Shown piece by piece: positions 9,791 to 21,615 of a stretch of DNA of 64,000 nucleotides. The notes beneath the pieces were generated by a model that worked only from the letters and a program-made list of their open reading frames with translations, was not told the origin of the DNA and made no database searches. The DNA lies in the NCBI RefSeq assembly GCF_900104485.1, contig NZ_FMXQ01000007.1:186001-250000 (forward strand), written 5' to 3'. This DNA is from Bauldia litoralis. Lineage in GTDB: Bacteria > Pseudomonadota > Alphaproteobacteria > Rhizobiales > Kaistiaceae. Each line of letters begins with the position of its first letter. Within the stretch, counting starts at the first letter, position 1. The position numbers and the translations under genes are program-made.

Positions 9791-11205
9791 CCGCTGCCCT
9801 CCCCAACCAGTTCCGCTCGAACAGCCTTCGCTTTCCCCTTGAGGGTGATCGACGGGTGGCGGGTCGAGATCAGTCCGCGTGGTCGCCAGACCATGATCAG
9901 CACCATCGCGAGACCGACGATCAGCATCCGGTATTCCTGCAATTCACGCAGGACCTCGAAGGCGGTGTTGAGGAAGATCACGGCGATGACGATGCCGAGC
10001 TGGCTGCCGAGGCCGCCGAGCACCACCACGGCCAGGATGATGAAGGACTCGATCGCCGTGAAGCTCTCGGGCGAGATGAAGCCCTGCCGGGTGGCGAAGA
10101 ACGAGCCGGCGAAGCCGCCGAACATGGCGCCGGTGGCGAAGGCGGTGAGCTTCGTGTTGGTGGTGTTGATGCCGAGCGAGCGGCAGGCGATCTCGTCCTC
10201 GCGCAGCGCTTCCCATGCGCGGCCGACCGGTAGCCGGCGCAGGCGCAGGGTGACGAAGTTGGTGATCAGGGCGAGCACCAGGATGATGTAATAGAGGAAG
10301 ATGATCCGCTGGATCGACGAATATTCCAGTCCGAAGATCGCGGCGAAGCCCTCGTCGCTGCGATCGAAGGGAATGCCGAAAAGGGTCGGGCGCGGAATGC
10401 CGGAGATGCCGTCCGGGCCGTTGGTGAAGTCGTACCAGTTGATGATGACGACGCGGATGATCTCGCCGAAGGCGAGGGTGACGATCGCCAGGTAGTCGCC
10501 GCGAAGGCGCAGCACCGGGAAGCCGAGGATCAGGCCCCAGCCGGCGGCGAGGATGCCGGCCATCGGCAGGCAGACCCAGAAGCCGAGATCGAAATTTGTG
10601 GCCAGCAGCGCGAAGGAATAGGCGCCGACCGCGTAGAAGGCGACATAGCCGAGGTCGAGCAGGCCGGCGAGGCCGACGACGACATTCAGTCCCCAGCCGA
10701 GCATGCAGTAGGTCAGGATGACAATCGCCTGGTCCATCCAGTAGCGATCGGCAAAGGGCAGGAACGGCATGACGATGGTGAAGGCGATCGCGCCGATCAG
10801 TCCCGGCACCTTCCAGTTCGACAACTGCGTGCCGGACGGCAGCAGCCGGAACGAGGTCGCGGCGACCGAGCGGATGCCCGAGCTTCGCCCCCAGACGAAG
10901 AGGGTCAGGAAGAGACGGCCAAAGAAGACCACCGCGACGATCGCGGCGACCGGCATCCAGTTCTGGGTCAGCGACAGGCCGCCGATCGCCGTTTCGGTGC
11001 GCAGCCCGACCATCGGTCCGGCAAGCGCCAGTGCGATCAGCGCACTGATGATCGCGTCCTTCAGCGCTGCCCCGAAGGCGTCGCCGGACGGCGGATTCAC
11101 CGTGAAGGGCGGCTCGCCGCGGACGGCCTCCGCGCGACGCTCGTCCTCGATCTCTGCGCCGACCGCGCTGGTGCTGAGGGCGCTTTCTTCCGTGCTGTTC
11201 GCCAT
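9787..11205 (-). CDS. livM: Branched-chain amino acid ABC transporter permease LivM
   Basis: A 472-residue inner-membrane permease. The first 50 residues are a hydrophilic acidic extension; then come hydrophobic segments and the LivM core (Y-C-M-L-G-W-G-L-N-V-V-V-G-L-A-G-L-L-D-L-G-Y-type motif and G-D-Y-L-A-I-V-T-L). The conserved E-A-L-R-E-D-E contact loop for the ATPase is present in the C-terminal half. It pairs with LivH. It starts two bases after the livH stop and overlaps livG by four. Confidence 0.94.
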   Translation of the reverse strand: MANSTEESALSTSAVGAEIEDERRAEAVRGEPPFTVNPPSGDAFGAALKDAIISALIALALAGPMVGLRTETAIGGLSLTQNWMPVAAIVAVVFFGRLFLTLFVWGRSSGIRSVAATSFRLLPSGTQLSNWKVPGLIGAIAFTIVMPFLPFADRYWMDQAIVILTYCMLGWGLNVVVGLAGLLDLGYVAFYAVGAYSFALLATNFDLGFWVCLPMAGILAAGWGLILGFPVLRLRGDYLAIVTLAFGEIIRVVIINWYDFTNGPDGISGIPRPTLFGIPFDRSDEGFAAIFGLEYSSIQRIIFLYYIILVLALITNFVTLRLRRLPVGRAWEALREDEIACRSLGINTTNTKLTAFATGAMFGGFAGSFFATRQGFISPESFTAIESFIILAVVVLGGLGSQLGIVIAVIFLNTAFEVLRELQEYRMLIVGLAMVLIMVWRPRGLISTRHPSITLKGKAKAVRAELVGEGSG

Positions 11206-11207
11206 CC

Positions 11208-12134
11208 TCAGACCTTCTCGACCTCTGGGCGGCCAAGCAGGCCGGAGGGCAGGAAGATCAGGGCGATGACAAGGATCGAGAAGGCCGCGACGTCCTTGTA
11301 TTCGATCGAGAAATAGGCCGACCAGAAGGTCTCGATCAGGCCGATCAGCAGGCCGCCGAGCATGGCGCCGGGCAGCGAGCCGATGCCGCCAAGGACGGCG
11401 GCGGTGAAGGCCTTAACCCCGGCAAGGAAGCCGATATAGAAGTCGATGACGCCGTAATAGAGCACGAACATCACGCCGGCGACCGCGGCAAGCGCGGCGC
11501 CCATGACGAAAGTCAGGGAGATCGTGCGGTCGACATTGATGCCGAGCAGCGACGCCATCCGCGCATCCTGCTCGCAGGCCCGTTGGGCGCGGCCGAGCGA
11601 GGTCTTGTTGATGAGCATCGTGAAGCCCGCCATCAGGACGACCGTGAGCACGATGATGATGATCTGGATGTTGGAAATCTGGACGACGAAGCCGTCGGCG
11701 CTCTCCATCAACGTGTAGCCGCCGGTGACGATCGGCTGGACCGGCTTGACCCTGGCGCCCTGGCTGATCTGGACGAAGTTCTGCAGGGTGATCGACATGC
11801 CGATCGCGGTGATCAGCGGCGCCAGCCGGAAGGAGCCGCGCAGCGGCCTGTAGGCGATCCGCTCGACCGTCCAGCCCCAGACGGCGGTCAGCGCCATGGC
11901 GATGGCGATGACCACGAGCAGGGCGAGAATGAGCAGGAAAAACGGTGTCGCGGCGCTGATGCCGAGCACCACCACGGCGATCAGCCCGACGAAGGATCCG
12001 ACCATGAAGATGTCGCCATGGGCGAAGTTGATCATGCCGATGATCCCGTAGACCATCGTGTAACCGATCGCGATCAACCCGTAGATCGATCCGAGGGTTA
12101 CGCCGTTGATGAGCTGCTGAGTGAAGTACTCCAT
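11208..12134 (-). CDS. livH: Branched-chain amino acid ABC transporter permease LivH
   Basis: A 308-residue inner-membrane permease with about eight membrane segments and the LivH motifs L-I-A-I-G-Y-T-M-V-Y-G-I-I and M-I-N-F-A-H-G-D. It is the first gene of the livHMGF operon. The ATG at 12134 (protein M-E-Y-F-T-Q-Q) fits the family N-terminus; in-frame starts at 12152 and 12170 would add 6 or 12 residues and cannot be excluded because no start has a strong ribosome binding site. The operon promoter should lie in 12135-12253. Confidence 0.92.
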   Translation of the reverse strand: MEYFTQQLINGVTLGSIYGLIAIGYTMVYGIIGMINFAHGDIFMVGSFVGLIAVVVLGISAATPFFLLILALLVVIAIAMALTAVWGWTVERIAYRPLRGSFRLAPLITAIGMSITLQNFVQISQGARVKPVQPIVTGGYTLMESADGFVVQISNIQIIIIVLTVVLMAGFTMLINKTSLGRAQRACEQDARMASLLGINVDRTISLTFVMGAALAAVAGVMFVLYYGVIDFYIGFLAGVKAFTAAVLGGIGSLPGAMLGGLLIGLIETFWSAYFSIEYKDVAAFSILVIALIFLPSGLLGRPEVEKV

Positions 12135-12253
12135 GTGCGGCTGTGTCCCCATTCGGCCTTGACTGGCCAAGACGCTCGGCTTTGGGCCGGCCTCTCTTAA
12201 CCGTCTTGGTTACCAAGCCCGATCCGACAAGACAACGGGGATCGTGCCGACGG

Positions 12254-13546
12254 TCAGATCGGCGTGTCCTTTGGGGCGGACGAGGGCGGGGGAGGCTCGG
12301 TGTCGGCCGCGTCCGCCCGGGGGTCGAGGGTGGCGCTCTCGGGCGTGGCCGACTTGGGTGGCAGTACGCCCTGGAAGAGTTCGCGGCCCTGCGCCTGCCG
12401 GCGGGTCATCCGGTAGATCGTATAGAGCAGGAGCAGGAAATGGACCCCGGCGGCAAAGGCGAAAAGCCCCTCGGGAATGAACAGTTCCATCGCCTGGGCG
12501 GCCAGGATCGGACCGATCATCGAGCCGAGGCCGAGCAGGAGCAGCAGCCCGCCGGCGATCTTGACGAAGTCGTCCGGGGCGGCGAAGTCGTTGGCGTGGG
12601 CGACCGCTATCCCATACATCGGGTAGATCGTCGCGCCGAAGAGGATCAGCAGGCCGATCACCAGCATCGGCGCTCGGGGCTGGAGCACCACCAGCACCAG
12701 CGCCACGACGATCGCCGCAGCGGCCACGGCGACCAGCACGCGGCGACGGTCCATGCGGTCCGACAGACGCCCGAGCGGATACTGGACCAGCGCGCCGCCA
12801 AGCACCGCGCCGGCCATCAGCAGGGCGATATCGGCGACCGGCAGGCCGATCCGTATCGCATAGACCGCGCCCAGCGTGCCGAAACTGCCGTTGACCAGCC
12901 CGATCATGAAGCAGCCGACGGCGGCCACCGGCGAGTTGGCATAGAGGCCGCGTATGTCGAGCCGGGCGGTCTTGAGCGGGTTGGGGTGCTGCGCCGTCGA
13001 CAGCGCTGTCGGCAGGATGGCGAAGCAGTAGAGAATGGCGCCGATGGCGAAGAAGAAAAAGGTCGATGGCGGGCTGATCACCATCAGGAGCTGGCCGATG
13101 GTCGAGCCGCCGAAGACCACCATCTGGTAAATCGAGAAGACGGTGCCGCGGTTTTCCGGCGTCGCCCGCTCGTTCAGCCAGGATTCGACGATCATCGAGG
13201 CGCCGGCGAAGCAGAAGCCGGACAGCGCCCGCAGCGTGATCCAGGCGCTGGGCGAGACGATCAGGATGTTGAGCAGGATCGCCACCGCGGCCAGCGACGC
13301 CATCGAACTGTAGCCGCGGACATGGCCGACGCGGCGGACGATCGTCGGTACCAAGATGCAGCCGGCCATGAAGCCGACCGACCATCCGGTGCCGATCAGG
13401 CCGAGCTCGAAGGTCGTGAAGCCCTCGGCGGCGCCCTGAACGGGCAAAAGCAGCCCGTGCAGCCCGCCCGCCATCAGCAGGAAGCCCGAGCCGAGAAGCA
13501 GGGCGGCAATGGGGATCAGAGTCGAGGTCATCGGGCGACACTTCAA
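12254..13546 (-). CDS. MFS transporter
   Basis: A 430-residue major facilitator with about 12 membrane segments. The loop between segments 2 and 3 has the MFS motif in the form P-T-I-V-R-R-V-G-H-V-R, and the matching loop of the second half has P-L-G-R-L-S-D-R-M-D-R-R. The protein resembles the YcaD-like group. The C-terminal 40 residues are polar and probably cytoplasmic. Substrate unknown. It ends 120 bases upstream of livH on the same strand but has its own upstream spacer. Confidence 0.86.
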   Translation of the reverse strand: MKCRPMTSTLIPIAALLLGSGFLLMAGGLHGLLLPVQGAAEGFTTFELGLIGTGWSVGFMAGCILVPTIVRRVGHVRGYSSMASLAAVAILLNILIVSPSAWITLRALSGFCFAGASMIVESWLNERATPENRGTVFSIYQMVVFGGSTIGQLLMVISPPSTFFFFAIGAILYCFAILPTALSTAQHPNPLKTARLDIRGLYANSPVAAVGCFMIGLVNGSFGTLGAVYAIRIGLPVADIALLMAGAVLGGALVQYPLGRLSDRMDRRRVLVAVAAAAIVVALVLVVLQPRAPMLVIGLLILFGATIYPMYGIAVAHANDFAAPDDFVKIAGGLLLLLGLGSMIGPILAAQAMELFIPEGLFAFAAGVHFLLLLYTIYRMTRRQAQGRELFQGVLPPKSATPESATLDPRADAADTEPPPPSSAPKDTPI

Positions 13547-13664
13547 GCAGGCCGGAGAATCCGGGTTGGGCGGGCGACCGTGTCTCCTTTTACCGGACCG
13601 AAATCAAGGCAGCGATCCCGCACACCTGACCTGTGCAAAACGCGGGGGCGCTATAGAGGGAAGT

Positions 13665-14333
13665 CTACATGATCCCGGTCTTGATGAAGACGTCCTCGGT
13701 GGGCTCCCCGGCCTCGATCATCCGGCGAACCATGTCCTCGCCCTCGACCTTGGCAATGGCGCCGCGAATGACATCGGCCTCGGCAACCTGGGGGATGACG
13801 ACGACGCCGTCTATATCGCCGACCACGAGGTCCCCAGGCTCGACGCGCGTGCCGTTGGAGAAGGTGATGGGGCAGCGGAAATCGATGATGCTGCCGCGGT
13901 CCTTCTGGTCCTGTGCATAACCGCCGAGCGAAAACACCGGGAAATCCAGCGACATGATTTCCGGCGTATCGCGGTGGTGGCCTTCGAGGACCGCGCCGAC
14001 CGCCTTCAGATGCAGGGCACGGACGCTCATCAGGCCGCCCCACAGGGCGTAGTCCGGCGAGCCGCCGCTCGCCATGTAGATTTCGCCGGACTTGAGGCCA
14101 TCGAGCGCCCGGAACAGTAGTCCATAGGGCGGCGCGTCGGGATTTTCCCTGCCGCTACCGATATCGGCGACCTGGACCGGCATCGCCCGTCCGACGATCA
14201 TCGTGCCGGGCTTTATGGCGGCAATCGCCGGCGGCAGGAACTGGCGGGTCAGCCCGGCGGCATCCATCACGTCGCCGATGACGGCGGTGAACAGGGTCTC
14301 CCGGATGGTCGCGAACAGGTTCGAGTCGGTCAT
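13665..14333 (-). CDS. RraA family protein (4-carboxy-4-hydroxy-2-oxoadipate aldolase/oxaloacetate decarboxylase-like)
   Basis: A 222-residue protein with the RraA-like fold. It has the G-R-A-M-P-V-Q segment, the G-G-L-M-S-V-R-A strand and the G-D-L-V-V-G-D-I-D-G-V-V-V-I-P sequence that are typical. Relatives are metal-dependent class II aldolases or decarboxylases, and others are RNase E inhibitors; the longer type here, alone and without E. coli-style RraA context, fits the aldolase group better. No catabolic neighbours point to the substrate. Cytoplasmic. Confidence 0.82.
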   Translation of the reverse strand: MTDSNLFATIRETLFTAVIGDVMDAAGLTRQFLPPAIAAIKPGTMIVGRAMPVQVADIGSGRENPDAPPYGLLFRALDGLKSGEIYMASGGSPDYALWGGLMSVRALHLKAVGAVLEGHHRDTPEIMSLDFPVFSLGGYAQDQKDRGSIIDFRCPITFSNGTRVEPGDLVVGDIDGVVVIPQVAEADVIRGAIAKVEGEDMVRRMIEAGEPTEDVFIKTGIM

Positions 14334-14418
14334 CGTGGTCCTTTCGACGGAGCGCCGGCCTTGGGGCCGTGTTGGCTGATTGTTGCGCGCCGGACGGTAT
14401 GGGAATCCGGCGCGAAGG

Positions 14419-15240
14419 TCACGCGGGGACTTGCGCGTCCAGCGCTTCTTTCAGGGTGAGGAGATCGCGCCAGGCGAGCCGCTTGTGGATCGGCTGGCGG
14501 AGCAGATAGGCGGGATGCAGGGTCGGCAGGGCGCGGATCCGCCGCGTGCCGGTGTCGTAGTCGCGCCAGCGGCCCCGCATCTTGAGGATTCCGTCCGAGG
14601 TGTCGAGCAATTCGCTGGCCGCCGATCCGCCGAGGAGCACCAGGAATTCCGGATCGGCGAGCTGGATCTGGCGCTCGATGAACGGCCGGCAGACCGCCGT
14701 TTCCTGCGGCGTCGGCTTGCGATTGCCCGGCGGCCGCCACGGCACGATGTTGGCGATATAGACCGCCTCCCGGTTCAGACCGATCGCGCCCAGCATCCGG
14801 TCGAGCAGTTGTCCTGAACGGCCGACGAAGGGCAGTCCCTGCAGGTCCTCGTCGCGTCCCGGGCCTTCGCCGATCAGCATCACCCGACCGGCCGGGTTGC
14901 CGTCGGCAAAGACCAGTTGGGTTGCCGTCAGGCGCAGGTTGCAGCCGTGGAAATTGTCGAGGGCGGTGCGGAGTTCCTCCAGCGTCGTCGCGGCACGGGC
15001 GATCTCGCGCGCTTCCCGGGCGGTGTCGTCGCTCGGCGCGACGGTCGCCTGGGGGCGCAGGGTCGCGGGGGCCGATGGCGTGGCGGACGGGGCGGGCGCC
15101 GATGGCTCTGGCGCCGCGGGGGCCCGGGCCGGCGCCGCGAACCGATCGACAGGCTCTTCATCGAGGGCGATGTCGACGCCCATCTCGGCATACCAGGCGA
15201 TGAGTTCCGCGGGGTCGTCCAGTCTGGGGTCTGCGTTCAT
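14419..15240 (-). CDS. Uracil-DNA glycosylase, family 4-like, with only two cysteines
   Basis: A 273-residue base-excision repair enzyme that removes uracil from DNA. The N-terminal 70 residues are a low-complexity Ala/Pro linker after a short acidic helix; the catalytic domain follows with motif [10 protein letters not shown] and motif [11 protein letters not shown]. Family 4 enzymes hold a 4Fe-4S cluster with four Cys; here only two are present (in F-H-G-C-N-L and A-V-C-R-P-F) and the usual K-C-R-P-P is P-W-R-P-P. The ATG at 15240 is preferred; an in-frame start at 15291 adds 17 residues. Confidence 0.87.
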   Translation of the reverse strand: MNADPRLDDPAELIAWYAEMGVDIALDEEPVDRFAAPARAPAAPEPSAPAPSATPSAPATLRPQATVAPSDDTAREAREIARAATTLEELRTALDNFHGCNLRLTATQLVFADGNPAGRVMLIGEGPGRDEDLQGLPFVGRSGQLLDRMLGAIGLNREAVYIANIVPWRPPGNRKPTPQETAVCRPFIERQIQLADPEFLVLLGGSAASELLDTSDGILKMRGRWRDYDTGTRRIRALPTLHPAYLLRQPIHKRLAWRDLLTLKEALDAQVPA

Positions 15241-15377
15241 TTCACGATCTCGTGCACTGCGGAACGATGCCGGCCTGCCTACACTTGCCACCGTAGCCGG
15301 CAGGGCGCGGGGCGCAAGGAGCGTTGCAGTCTCCGTGGGGTGGTTCGGTGGCGCCAGACAAACAGGAGCAAGACCCG

Positions 15378-16736
15378 ATGATACGACATTCCACGACCGC
15401 CATGGCCGTTTCCTCCGCAGTTCTTGTCGCGCTGACGGCGACGGTCGCGGCTGCCGAATCCGACGCCGTGCTGACCGGAAAGGCCGCGTATGGCGGTTGG
15501 CAGGACGACGCGCCCGGCGTCTGGCGGAAGATCGTCGTCGATGACTTGCCTTCGCCCGGCGCCAGCCGGTCGTCGAGCAACGCCCCGGGTCTCGTCAGCC
15601 GGCCGGAGGAGCCGGTCCTCAAGACGATCGACGGGTTCACCGCCGAGATGGTGGCGGACGGCTTCGATCAGCCACGGGTGATCCGTACCGCACCGAACGG
15701 CGATCTCTTCATCGCCGATAGCTCCGCCAATGAAATCAGGGTGTTGCGGATAGGGGATGACTCATCACCGCAAGAAGACAGCGTCTTCGCATCAGATCTC
15801 GACCAGCCGTATGGCATTGCCTTCTATCCGAACGGCGACAATCCGGAATGGGTTTACGTCGCCAATACGGACAGCGTGGTCCGGTTTCCCTATTCCAGCG
15901 GCGACCTCGAGGCGACCGGCGCTGCCGAAACCGTCGTTGCCGAATTGCCGACCGGCTACCACTGGACTCGCGACCTCGCCTTCTCGTCCGATGGGTCGAA
16001 ACTGTTCGTCGCCGTCGGGTCCGGCTCGAACATCGCCGAGCAGGTGCGCGGCGAGCCGAATGGCGGCGTTGAAGCTTTTGCCGCGAGCCAGCCGCTGGGC
16101 GCGATGTGGGGAGCCGAAACCGATCGCGGGGCCGTTCTGGCCTTCAATCCCGACGGCACCGACAGGCGAATTTTCGCGACCGGCATCCGCAACTGTTCCG
16201 GCCTCGCGACCCAGCCCGCGACGGGCGCCCTGTGGTGCGTCACCAACGAGCGCGACGGTCTCGGCGACAACCTGCCGCCGGACTATGCGACGGCGGTCGC
16301 CGAGGGGCAGTTCTTCGGCTGGCCGTGGTTCTATATCGGCAACAACGAAGACCCGCGCCGGGCCGATGAGCGTCCTGACCTTGCCGGCAAGGTGACCGTG
16401 CCGGACGTGCTGTTCCAGCCCCATTCCGCGCCGCTCGGCATCACCTTCTATGACGGCGACACGTTCCCGTCCGACTATGCGGGCGACGCCTTTGTCGCGA
16501 TGCACGGCTCGTGGAACCGCGGCAAGCGGACCGGCTACAAGATCGTCAGGCTGGACTTCGAGAATGGCGAGGCGACCGGCGCCTATCAGGACTTCGTCAC
16601 CGGCTTCGTCGAGTCCGCCAAGAGCGTCTGGGGACGGCCCGTCGGTGTTGCCGTCGGCAACGATGGGGCGCTGTACTTCTCCGAGGACGGCTCCGGCTCG
16701 ATCTGGCGGGTCAGCGCCGACCGCGAGGGGACGTAG
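15378..16736 (+). CDS. PQQ-dependent sugar dehydrogenase (L-sorbosone/glucose dehydrogenase-like), exported
   Basis: A 452-residue protein. The signal peptide spans about residues 1-26 (cleavage near V-A-A-A-E). The mature part is a six-bladed beta-propeller of the soluble glucose/sorbosone dehydrogenase family, with [20 protein letters not shown] and N-E-R-D-G-L-G-D blocks that build the PQQ and calcium sites. It would oxidise sugars or aldoses in the periplasm and pass electrons to a cytochrome. AGGAG lies 10 bases upstream of the ATG. A terminator follows at 16773-16808. Confidence 0.86.
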   Translation: MIRHSTTAMAVSSAVLVALTATVAAAESDAVLTGKAAYGGWQDDAPGVWRKIVVDDLPSPGASRSSSNAPGLVSRPEEPVLKTIDGFTAEMVADGFDQPRVIRTAPNGDLFIADSSANEIRVLRIGDDSSPQEDSVFASDLDQPYGIAFYPNGDNPEWVYVANTDSVVRFPYSSGDLEATGAAETVVAELPTGYHWTRDLAFSSDGSKLFVAVGSGSNIAEQVRGEPNGGVEAFAASQPLGAMWGAETDRGAVLAFNPDGTDRRIFATGIRNCSGLATQPATGALWCVTNERDGLGDNLPPDYATAVAEGQFFGWPWFYIGNNEDPRRADERPDLAGKVTVPDVLFQPHSAPLGITFYDGDTFPSDYAGDAFVAMHGSWNRGKRTGYKIVRLDFENGEATGAYQDFVTGFVESAKSVWGRPVGVAVGNDGALYFSEDGSGSIWRVSADREGT

Positions 16737-16772
16737 GCGGACCGCAGCGCCGCCGTCAGATAACCATCTGAA

Positions 16773-16808
16773 GGGGCTCGGCCTTTTGTGGCCGGCCCTT
16801 TTTCTTTT
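16773..16808 (+). terminator. Rho-independent terminator after the sugar dehydrogenase
   Basis: GGGC-T-CGGCC pairs with GGCCGGCCC (one bulged T, loop TTTTGT) and is followed at once by TTTTTCTTTT. It starts 37 bases after the stop codon. The rest of the 200-base gap to the ABC ATPase shows no gene. Confidence 0.8.
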
Positions 16809-16937
16809 GTCAGTTGTGGGTCGGGACGGGCAATTCCCCCCTTGGTAGCGGCGGCGAAGGCGCCTATATGGCCGTGGAGCATCGCGGGCGGCGGTGCGAT
16901 TCCCCATCGCAAATCGTTTTCCGAGCTCGTTTTCGCC

Positions 16938-17861
16938 ATGCAACCGATCATTTCCGTCTCGCATCTGTCGAAGACCTATGACACCGGCTTCAAGGCCCTG
17001 TCGGACGTCAGTCTCGATATTCGTCCGGGCGAGATCTTTGCGCTGCTCGGCCCCAATGGAGCCGGCAAGACCACCCTGATTTCAGTCATTTGCGGGATCG
17101 TCAGCCCGAGTTCGGGGACGGTGACCGCCGACGGCCATGACATCATCGAGGACTATCGCGCGGCCCGGTCGCGGATCGGCCTCGTGCCGCAGGAAATCAC
17201 CATCGCGCCGTTTGAGACGGTCTGGGACACGGTGGCGTTCAGCCGGGGCCTGTTCGGAAAGCCAAAGAATCCGGCGCATCTGGAAAAGGTGCTGAGACAG
17301 CTGTCCCTGTGGGACAAGAAGGATTCAAAGCTGAACGCCCTGTCGGGCGGCATGAAACGGCGAGTCATGATCGCCAAGGCGCTCTCCCACGAGCCGACGA
17401 TCCTGTTCCTCGACGAGCCGACCGCCGGCGTCGATGTCGAGTTGCGGCGGGAGATGTGGGAGGTGGTTCGCGGGCTGCGCGATGCCGGCGTCACCATCAT
17501 CCTGACCACCCATTACATCGAGGAAGCCCAGTTGATGGCCGACCGCATCGGGGTCATCACCAAGGGCGAGATCATCCTGGTCGAGGAGAAGACCGAACTG
17601 ATCCGCAAGCTCGGCAAGAAGCAGTTGACGCTGCAATTGCAGAAGCCGCTCGATGCCATTCCCGCTTCGCTCGAGGCCCATGACCTGGAACTCGCCGACG
17701 ACGGCGGATCGCTGCTCTACAGCTATGACACCCAGGGCGAACGGACCGGCATCACGGCGCTGCTCGGCGATCTCGCCGATGCCGGTATCCGGTTCCGCGA
17801 CCTGCAGACCAAGGAAAGCTCCCTGGAAGACATCTTCGTCGATCTGGTGAGGAAAAGCTGA
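16938..17861 (+). CDS. ABC transporter ATP-binding protein (ABC-2 type, YadG-like)
   Basis: A 307-residue ATPase. Walker A G-P-N-G-A-G-K-T is at 38-45; the signature is L-S-G-G-M-K-R-R; Walker B is [12 protein letters not shown]. The C-terminal ~90 residues after the ATPase core are the accessory domain usual in YadG/DrrA-like exporters. The frame is open upstream to 16788, but the ATG at 16938 starts directly before the I-S-V-S-H-L-S-K strand expected for the family. Its stop overlaps the permease start by one base. It likely exports a lipid, drug or polysaccharide; substrate unknown. Confidence 0.92.
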   Translation: MQPIISVSHLSKTYDTGFKALSDVSLDIRPGEIFALLGPNGAGKTTLISVICGIVSPSSGTVTADGHDIIEDYRAARSRIGLVPQEITIAPFETVWDTVAFSRGLFGKPKNPAHLEKVLRQLSLWDKKDSKLNALSGGMKRRVMIAKALSHEPTILFLDEPTAGVDVELRREMWEVVRGLRDAGVTIILTTHYIEEAQLMADRIGVITKGEIILVEEKTELIRKLGKKQLTLQLQKPLDAIPASLEAHDLELADDGGSLLYSYDTQGERTGITALLGDLADAGIRFRDLQTKESSLEDIFVDLVRKS

Positions 17862-18622
17862 TGAACTTCCGGGCGATCTGGGCGATCTACTACCTCGAGA
17901 TGGCGCGAACGGCGCGGACGCTTCTGCAGAGCGTCGCCTCGCCGGTGATTTCGACCTCCCTCTATTTCGTCGTCTTCGGCGGCGCGATCGGGTCGCGGAT
18001 TCCCGAGATCGACGGGGTCAGCTACGGCGCCTTCATCGTGCCGGGCCTGATCATGCTGATGCTCCTGATGCAGAGCACCACCAACGCCTCCTTCGGCATC
18101 TATTTCCCGAAATTCATCGGCACGATCTACGAGCTTCTTTCGGCGCCGGTGTCCTTTGCCGAGATCGTCATCGGCTTCGTCGGCGCCGCTGCGACCAAGT
18201 CGATCATCCTCGGGCTGATCATCCTGGCGACTGCGTCGCTGTTTGTGCCGATCCGCATCGAGCATCCGTTCGTCATGGTGCTGTTCCTGGTGCTGACCTC
18301 GGTCGCCTTCAGCCTGCTGGGCTTCATTCTCGGCATCTGGGCCAAGGGATTCGAGCAGCTCCAGGTCGTGCCGATGCTGATCCTCACGCCGCTCGCCTTC
18401 CTCGGCGGCACCTTCTATTCGATCAGCATGCTGCCGCCATTCTGGCAGACCGCGACGCTGTTCAACCCCGTCGTCTACCTGGTCAGCGGCTTCCGCTGGA
18501 GCTTCTACGGGCTTTCGGATGTTTCGGTCGCCGTCAGCCTCGGGGCGACGGCGGTGTTCCTCCTCGTCTGCCTCGGCATCGTCTGGTGGATCTTCAGGAC
18601 CGGCTACCGGCTGAAGGACTAG
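17861..18622 (+). CDS. ABC-2 type transporter permease (YadH-like)
   Basis: A 253-residue inner-membrane protein with six predicted membrane segments and the ABC-2 signature region near the end of the third quarter ([15 protein letters not shown]). It forms the channel partner of the preceding ATPase, with which it is translationally coupled (TGATG-type overlap). The pair matches E. coli YadG/YadH in layout. Confidence 0.92.
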   Translation: MNFRAIWAIYYLEMARTARTLLQSVASPVISTSLYFVVFGGAIGSRIPEIDGVSYGAFIVPGLIMLMLLMQSTTNASFGIYFPKFIGTIYELLSAPVSFAEIVIGFVGAAATKSIILGLIILATASLFVPIRIEHPFVMVLFLVLTSVAFSLLGFILGIWAKGFEQLQVVPMLILTPLAFLGGTFYSISMLPPFWQTATLFNPVVYLVSGFRWSFYGLSDVSVAVSLGATAVFLLVCLGIVWWIFRTGYRLKD

Positions 18623-18769
18623 GCGCGGATCGTCCACCGGGACGGCTTGCCAACCGCCCCGGCCGGCTGCACTCTCTGCCAGTGGGCCGGTTGACGGGAG
18701 GTGACCGCCCAGGCGAATGCCGGCCAGACTGCCGCGCACCGCATCGTCGCGCCTCCCGGGAGGCGGGTG

Positions 18770-19780
18770 ATGGACGAAGCCAAATACGGTACGCGCGATC
18801 GCCGGGGCCACTGGACGCCGTTTGACCGGCTCGACTACGGGCCGCTTTTCTCATGGCCGACGAAGCCGCTCGCCATTCTCAAGTGGATGTTCGGCTATCC
18901 GGGCTACATCCTGCCCTGGAACCTCCTGATCGCGCTGATCGCAATCGCCGTCTGGTTTCTCGCTACCCCGTCGCTGGAGACGATGAAGACCTTCGAGGTC
19001 GGGTGGGTCGCCTTCATCCTGGCGCGCAACCTGGCGATGACCTTCGTCTTTTACGGCTCGATCCACTTCCTGCTGTATATTCGCCGATCGCAGGGCACGA
19101 CTTTCAAATACAACCCGAAGTGGCTCGACAACGACAACCCGACCTTCCTGTTCAAGAGCCAGACCCTCGACAACATGTTCTGGACCCTGGCCAGTGGGGT
19201 GCCGATCTGGACGGCCTACGAGGTCCTCACCATGTGGGTCTTCGCCAATGGCTATATCCCGTTCCTGACCTTCGCCGCGAACCCGGTGTGGTTCGTCGTG
19301 CTGATGCTGATCATCCCGCTCTTCCGCGAGTTCCACTTCTATCTTGTCCACCGGCTGATCCACTGGCCGCCGCTCTACCGGACCGTTCACCACCTCCACC
19401 ACCGCAACGTCAACGCCGGCCCGTGGTCAAGCATCTCGATGCATCCGGTCGAGCATCTCCTCTACTTCTCCGGCGTGCTCATCCACTGGATCGTGCTGTC
19501 GCACCCCATCCACGCGATGTTCCATCTCTTCCATGCCGGCCTCGCGGCGGTGATCGGCCATTTCGGCTTTGAGAAGATCGTCGTCGGCGAGGACGATGCG
19601 GTCGATACCCACGCCTTCGCGCATTACCTCCACCACAAGTATTTCGAGGTGAACTACGCCGACGGCTCGATCCCCCTCGACCGGTGGTTCGGTACCTTCC
19701 ACGACGGGTCGAAGGAGGCGGAGGACGCGATGAACAAGCGCTTCATGGAGCGTGCCGCCCGGGCGCGCAAGGCCGGCTGA
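18770..19780 (+). CDS. Sterol desaturase/fatty acid hydroxylase family protein
   Basis: A 336-residue integral membrane di-iron oxygenase. Four hydrophobic stretches are visible in the N-terminal two thirds. The histidine clusters of the superfamily are present in order: H-F-Y-L-V-H-R-L-I-H (HxxxH), H-H-L-H-H and the final H-Y-L-H-H. It probably hydroxylates or desaturates a lipid; the substrate is not evident. The ATG at 18770 has GGGAGG nearby; a GTG at 18701 gives 23 extra residues of non-conserved sequence. Confidence 0.86.
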   Translation: MDEAKYGTRDRRGHWTPFDRLDYGPLFSWPTKPLAILKWMFGYPGYILPWNLLIALIAIAVWFLATPSLETMKTFEVGWVAFILARNLAMTFVFYGSIHFLLYIRRSQGTTFKYNPKWLDNDNPTFLFKSQTLDNMFWTLASGVPIWTAYEVLTMWVFANGYIPFLTFAANPVWFVVLMLIIPLFREFHFYLVHRLIHWPPLYRTVHHLHHRNVNAGPWSSISMHPVEHLLYFSGVLIHWIVLSHPIHAMFHLFHAGLAAVIGHFGFEKIVVGEDDAVDTHAFAHYLHHKYFEVNYADGSIPLDRWFGTFHDGSKEAEDAMNKRFMERAARARKAG

Positions 19781-19836
19781 CGTCGCCCGCGCGAAGGCTA
19801 TGGACCGACAGGGTCCAGGACGGCTAGAAGGCGGGA

Positions 19837-20826
<990 letters not shown>

Positions 20827-20838
20827 CCGTACCGCCCG

Positions 20839-21612
<774 letters not shown>

Positions 21613-21615
21613 GAT

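Noticed and set aside
12205-12217. Short inverted repeat CTTGG-TTA-CCAAG upstream of livH as an operator
   Set aside because: Only 5-bp arms, expected by chance at this frequency; no supporting promoter boxes could be placed with confidence.
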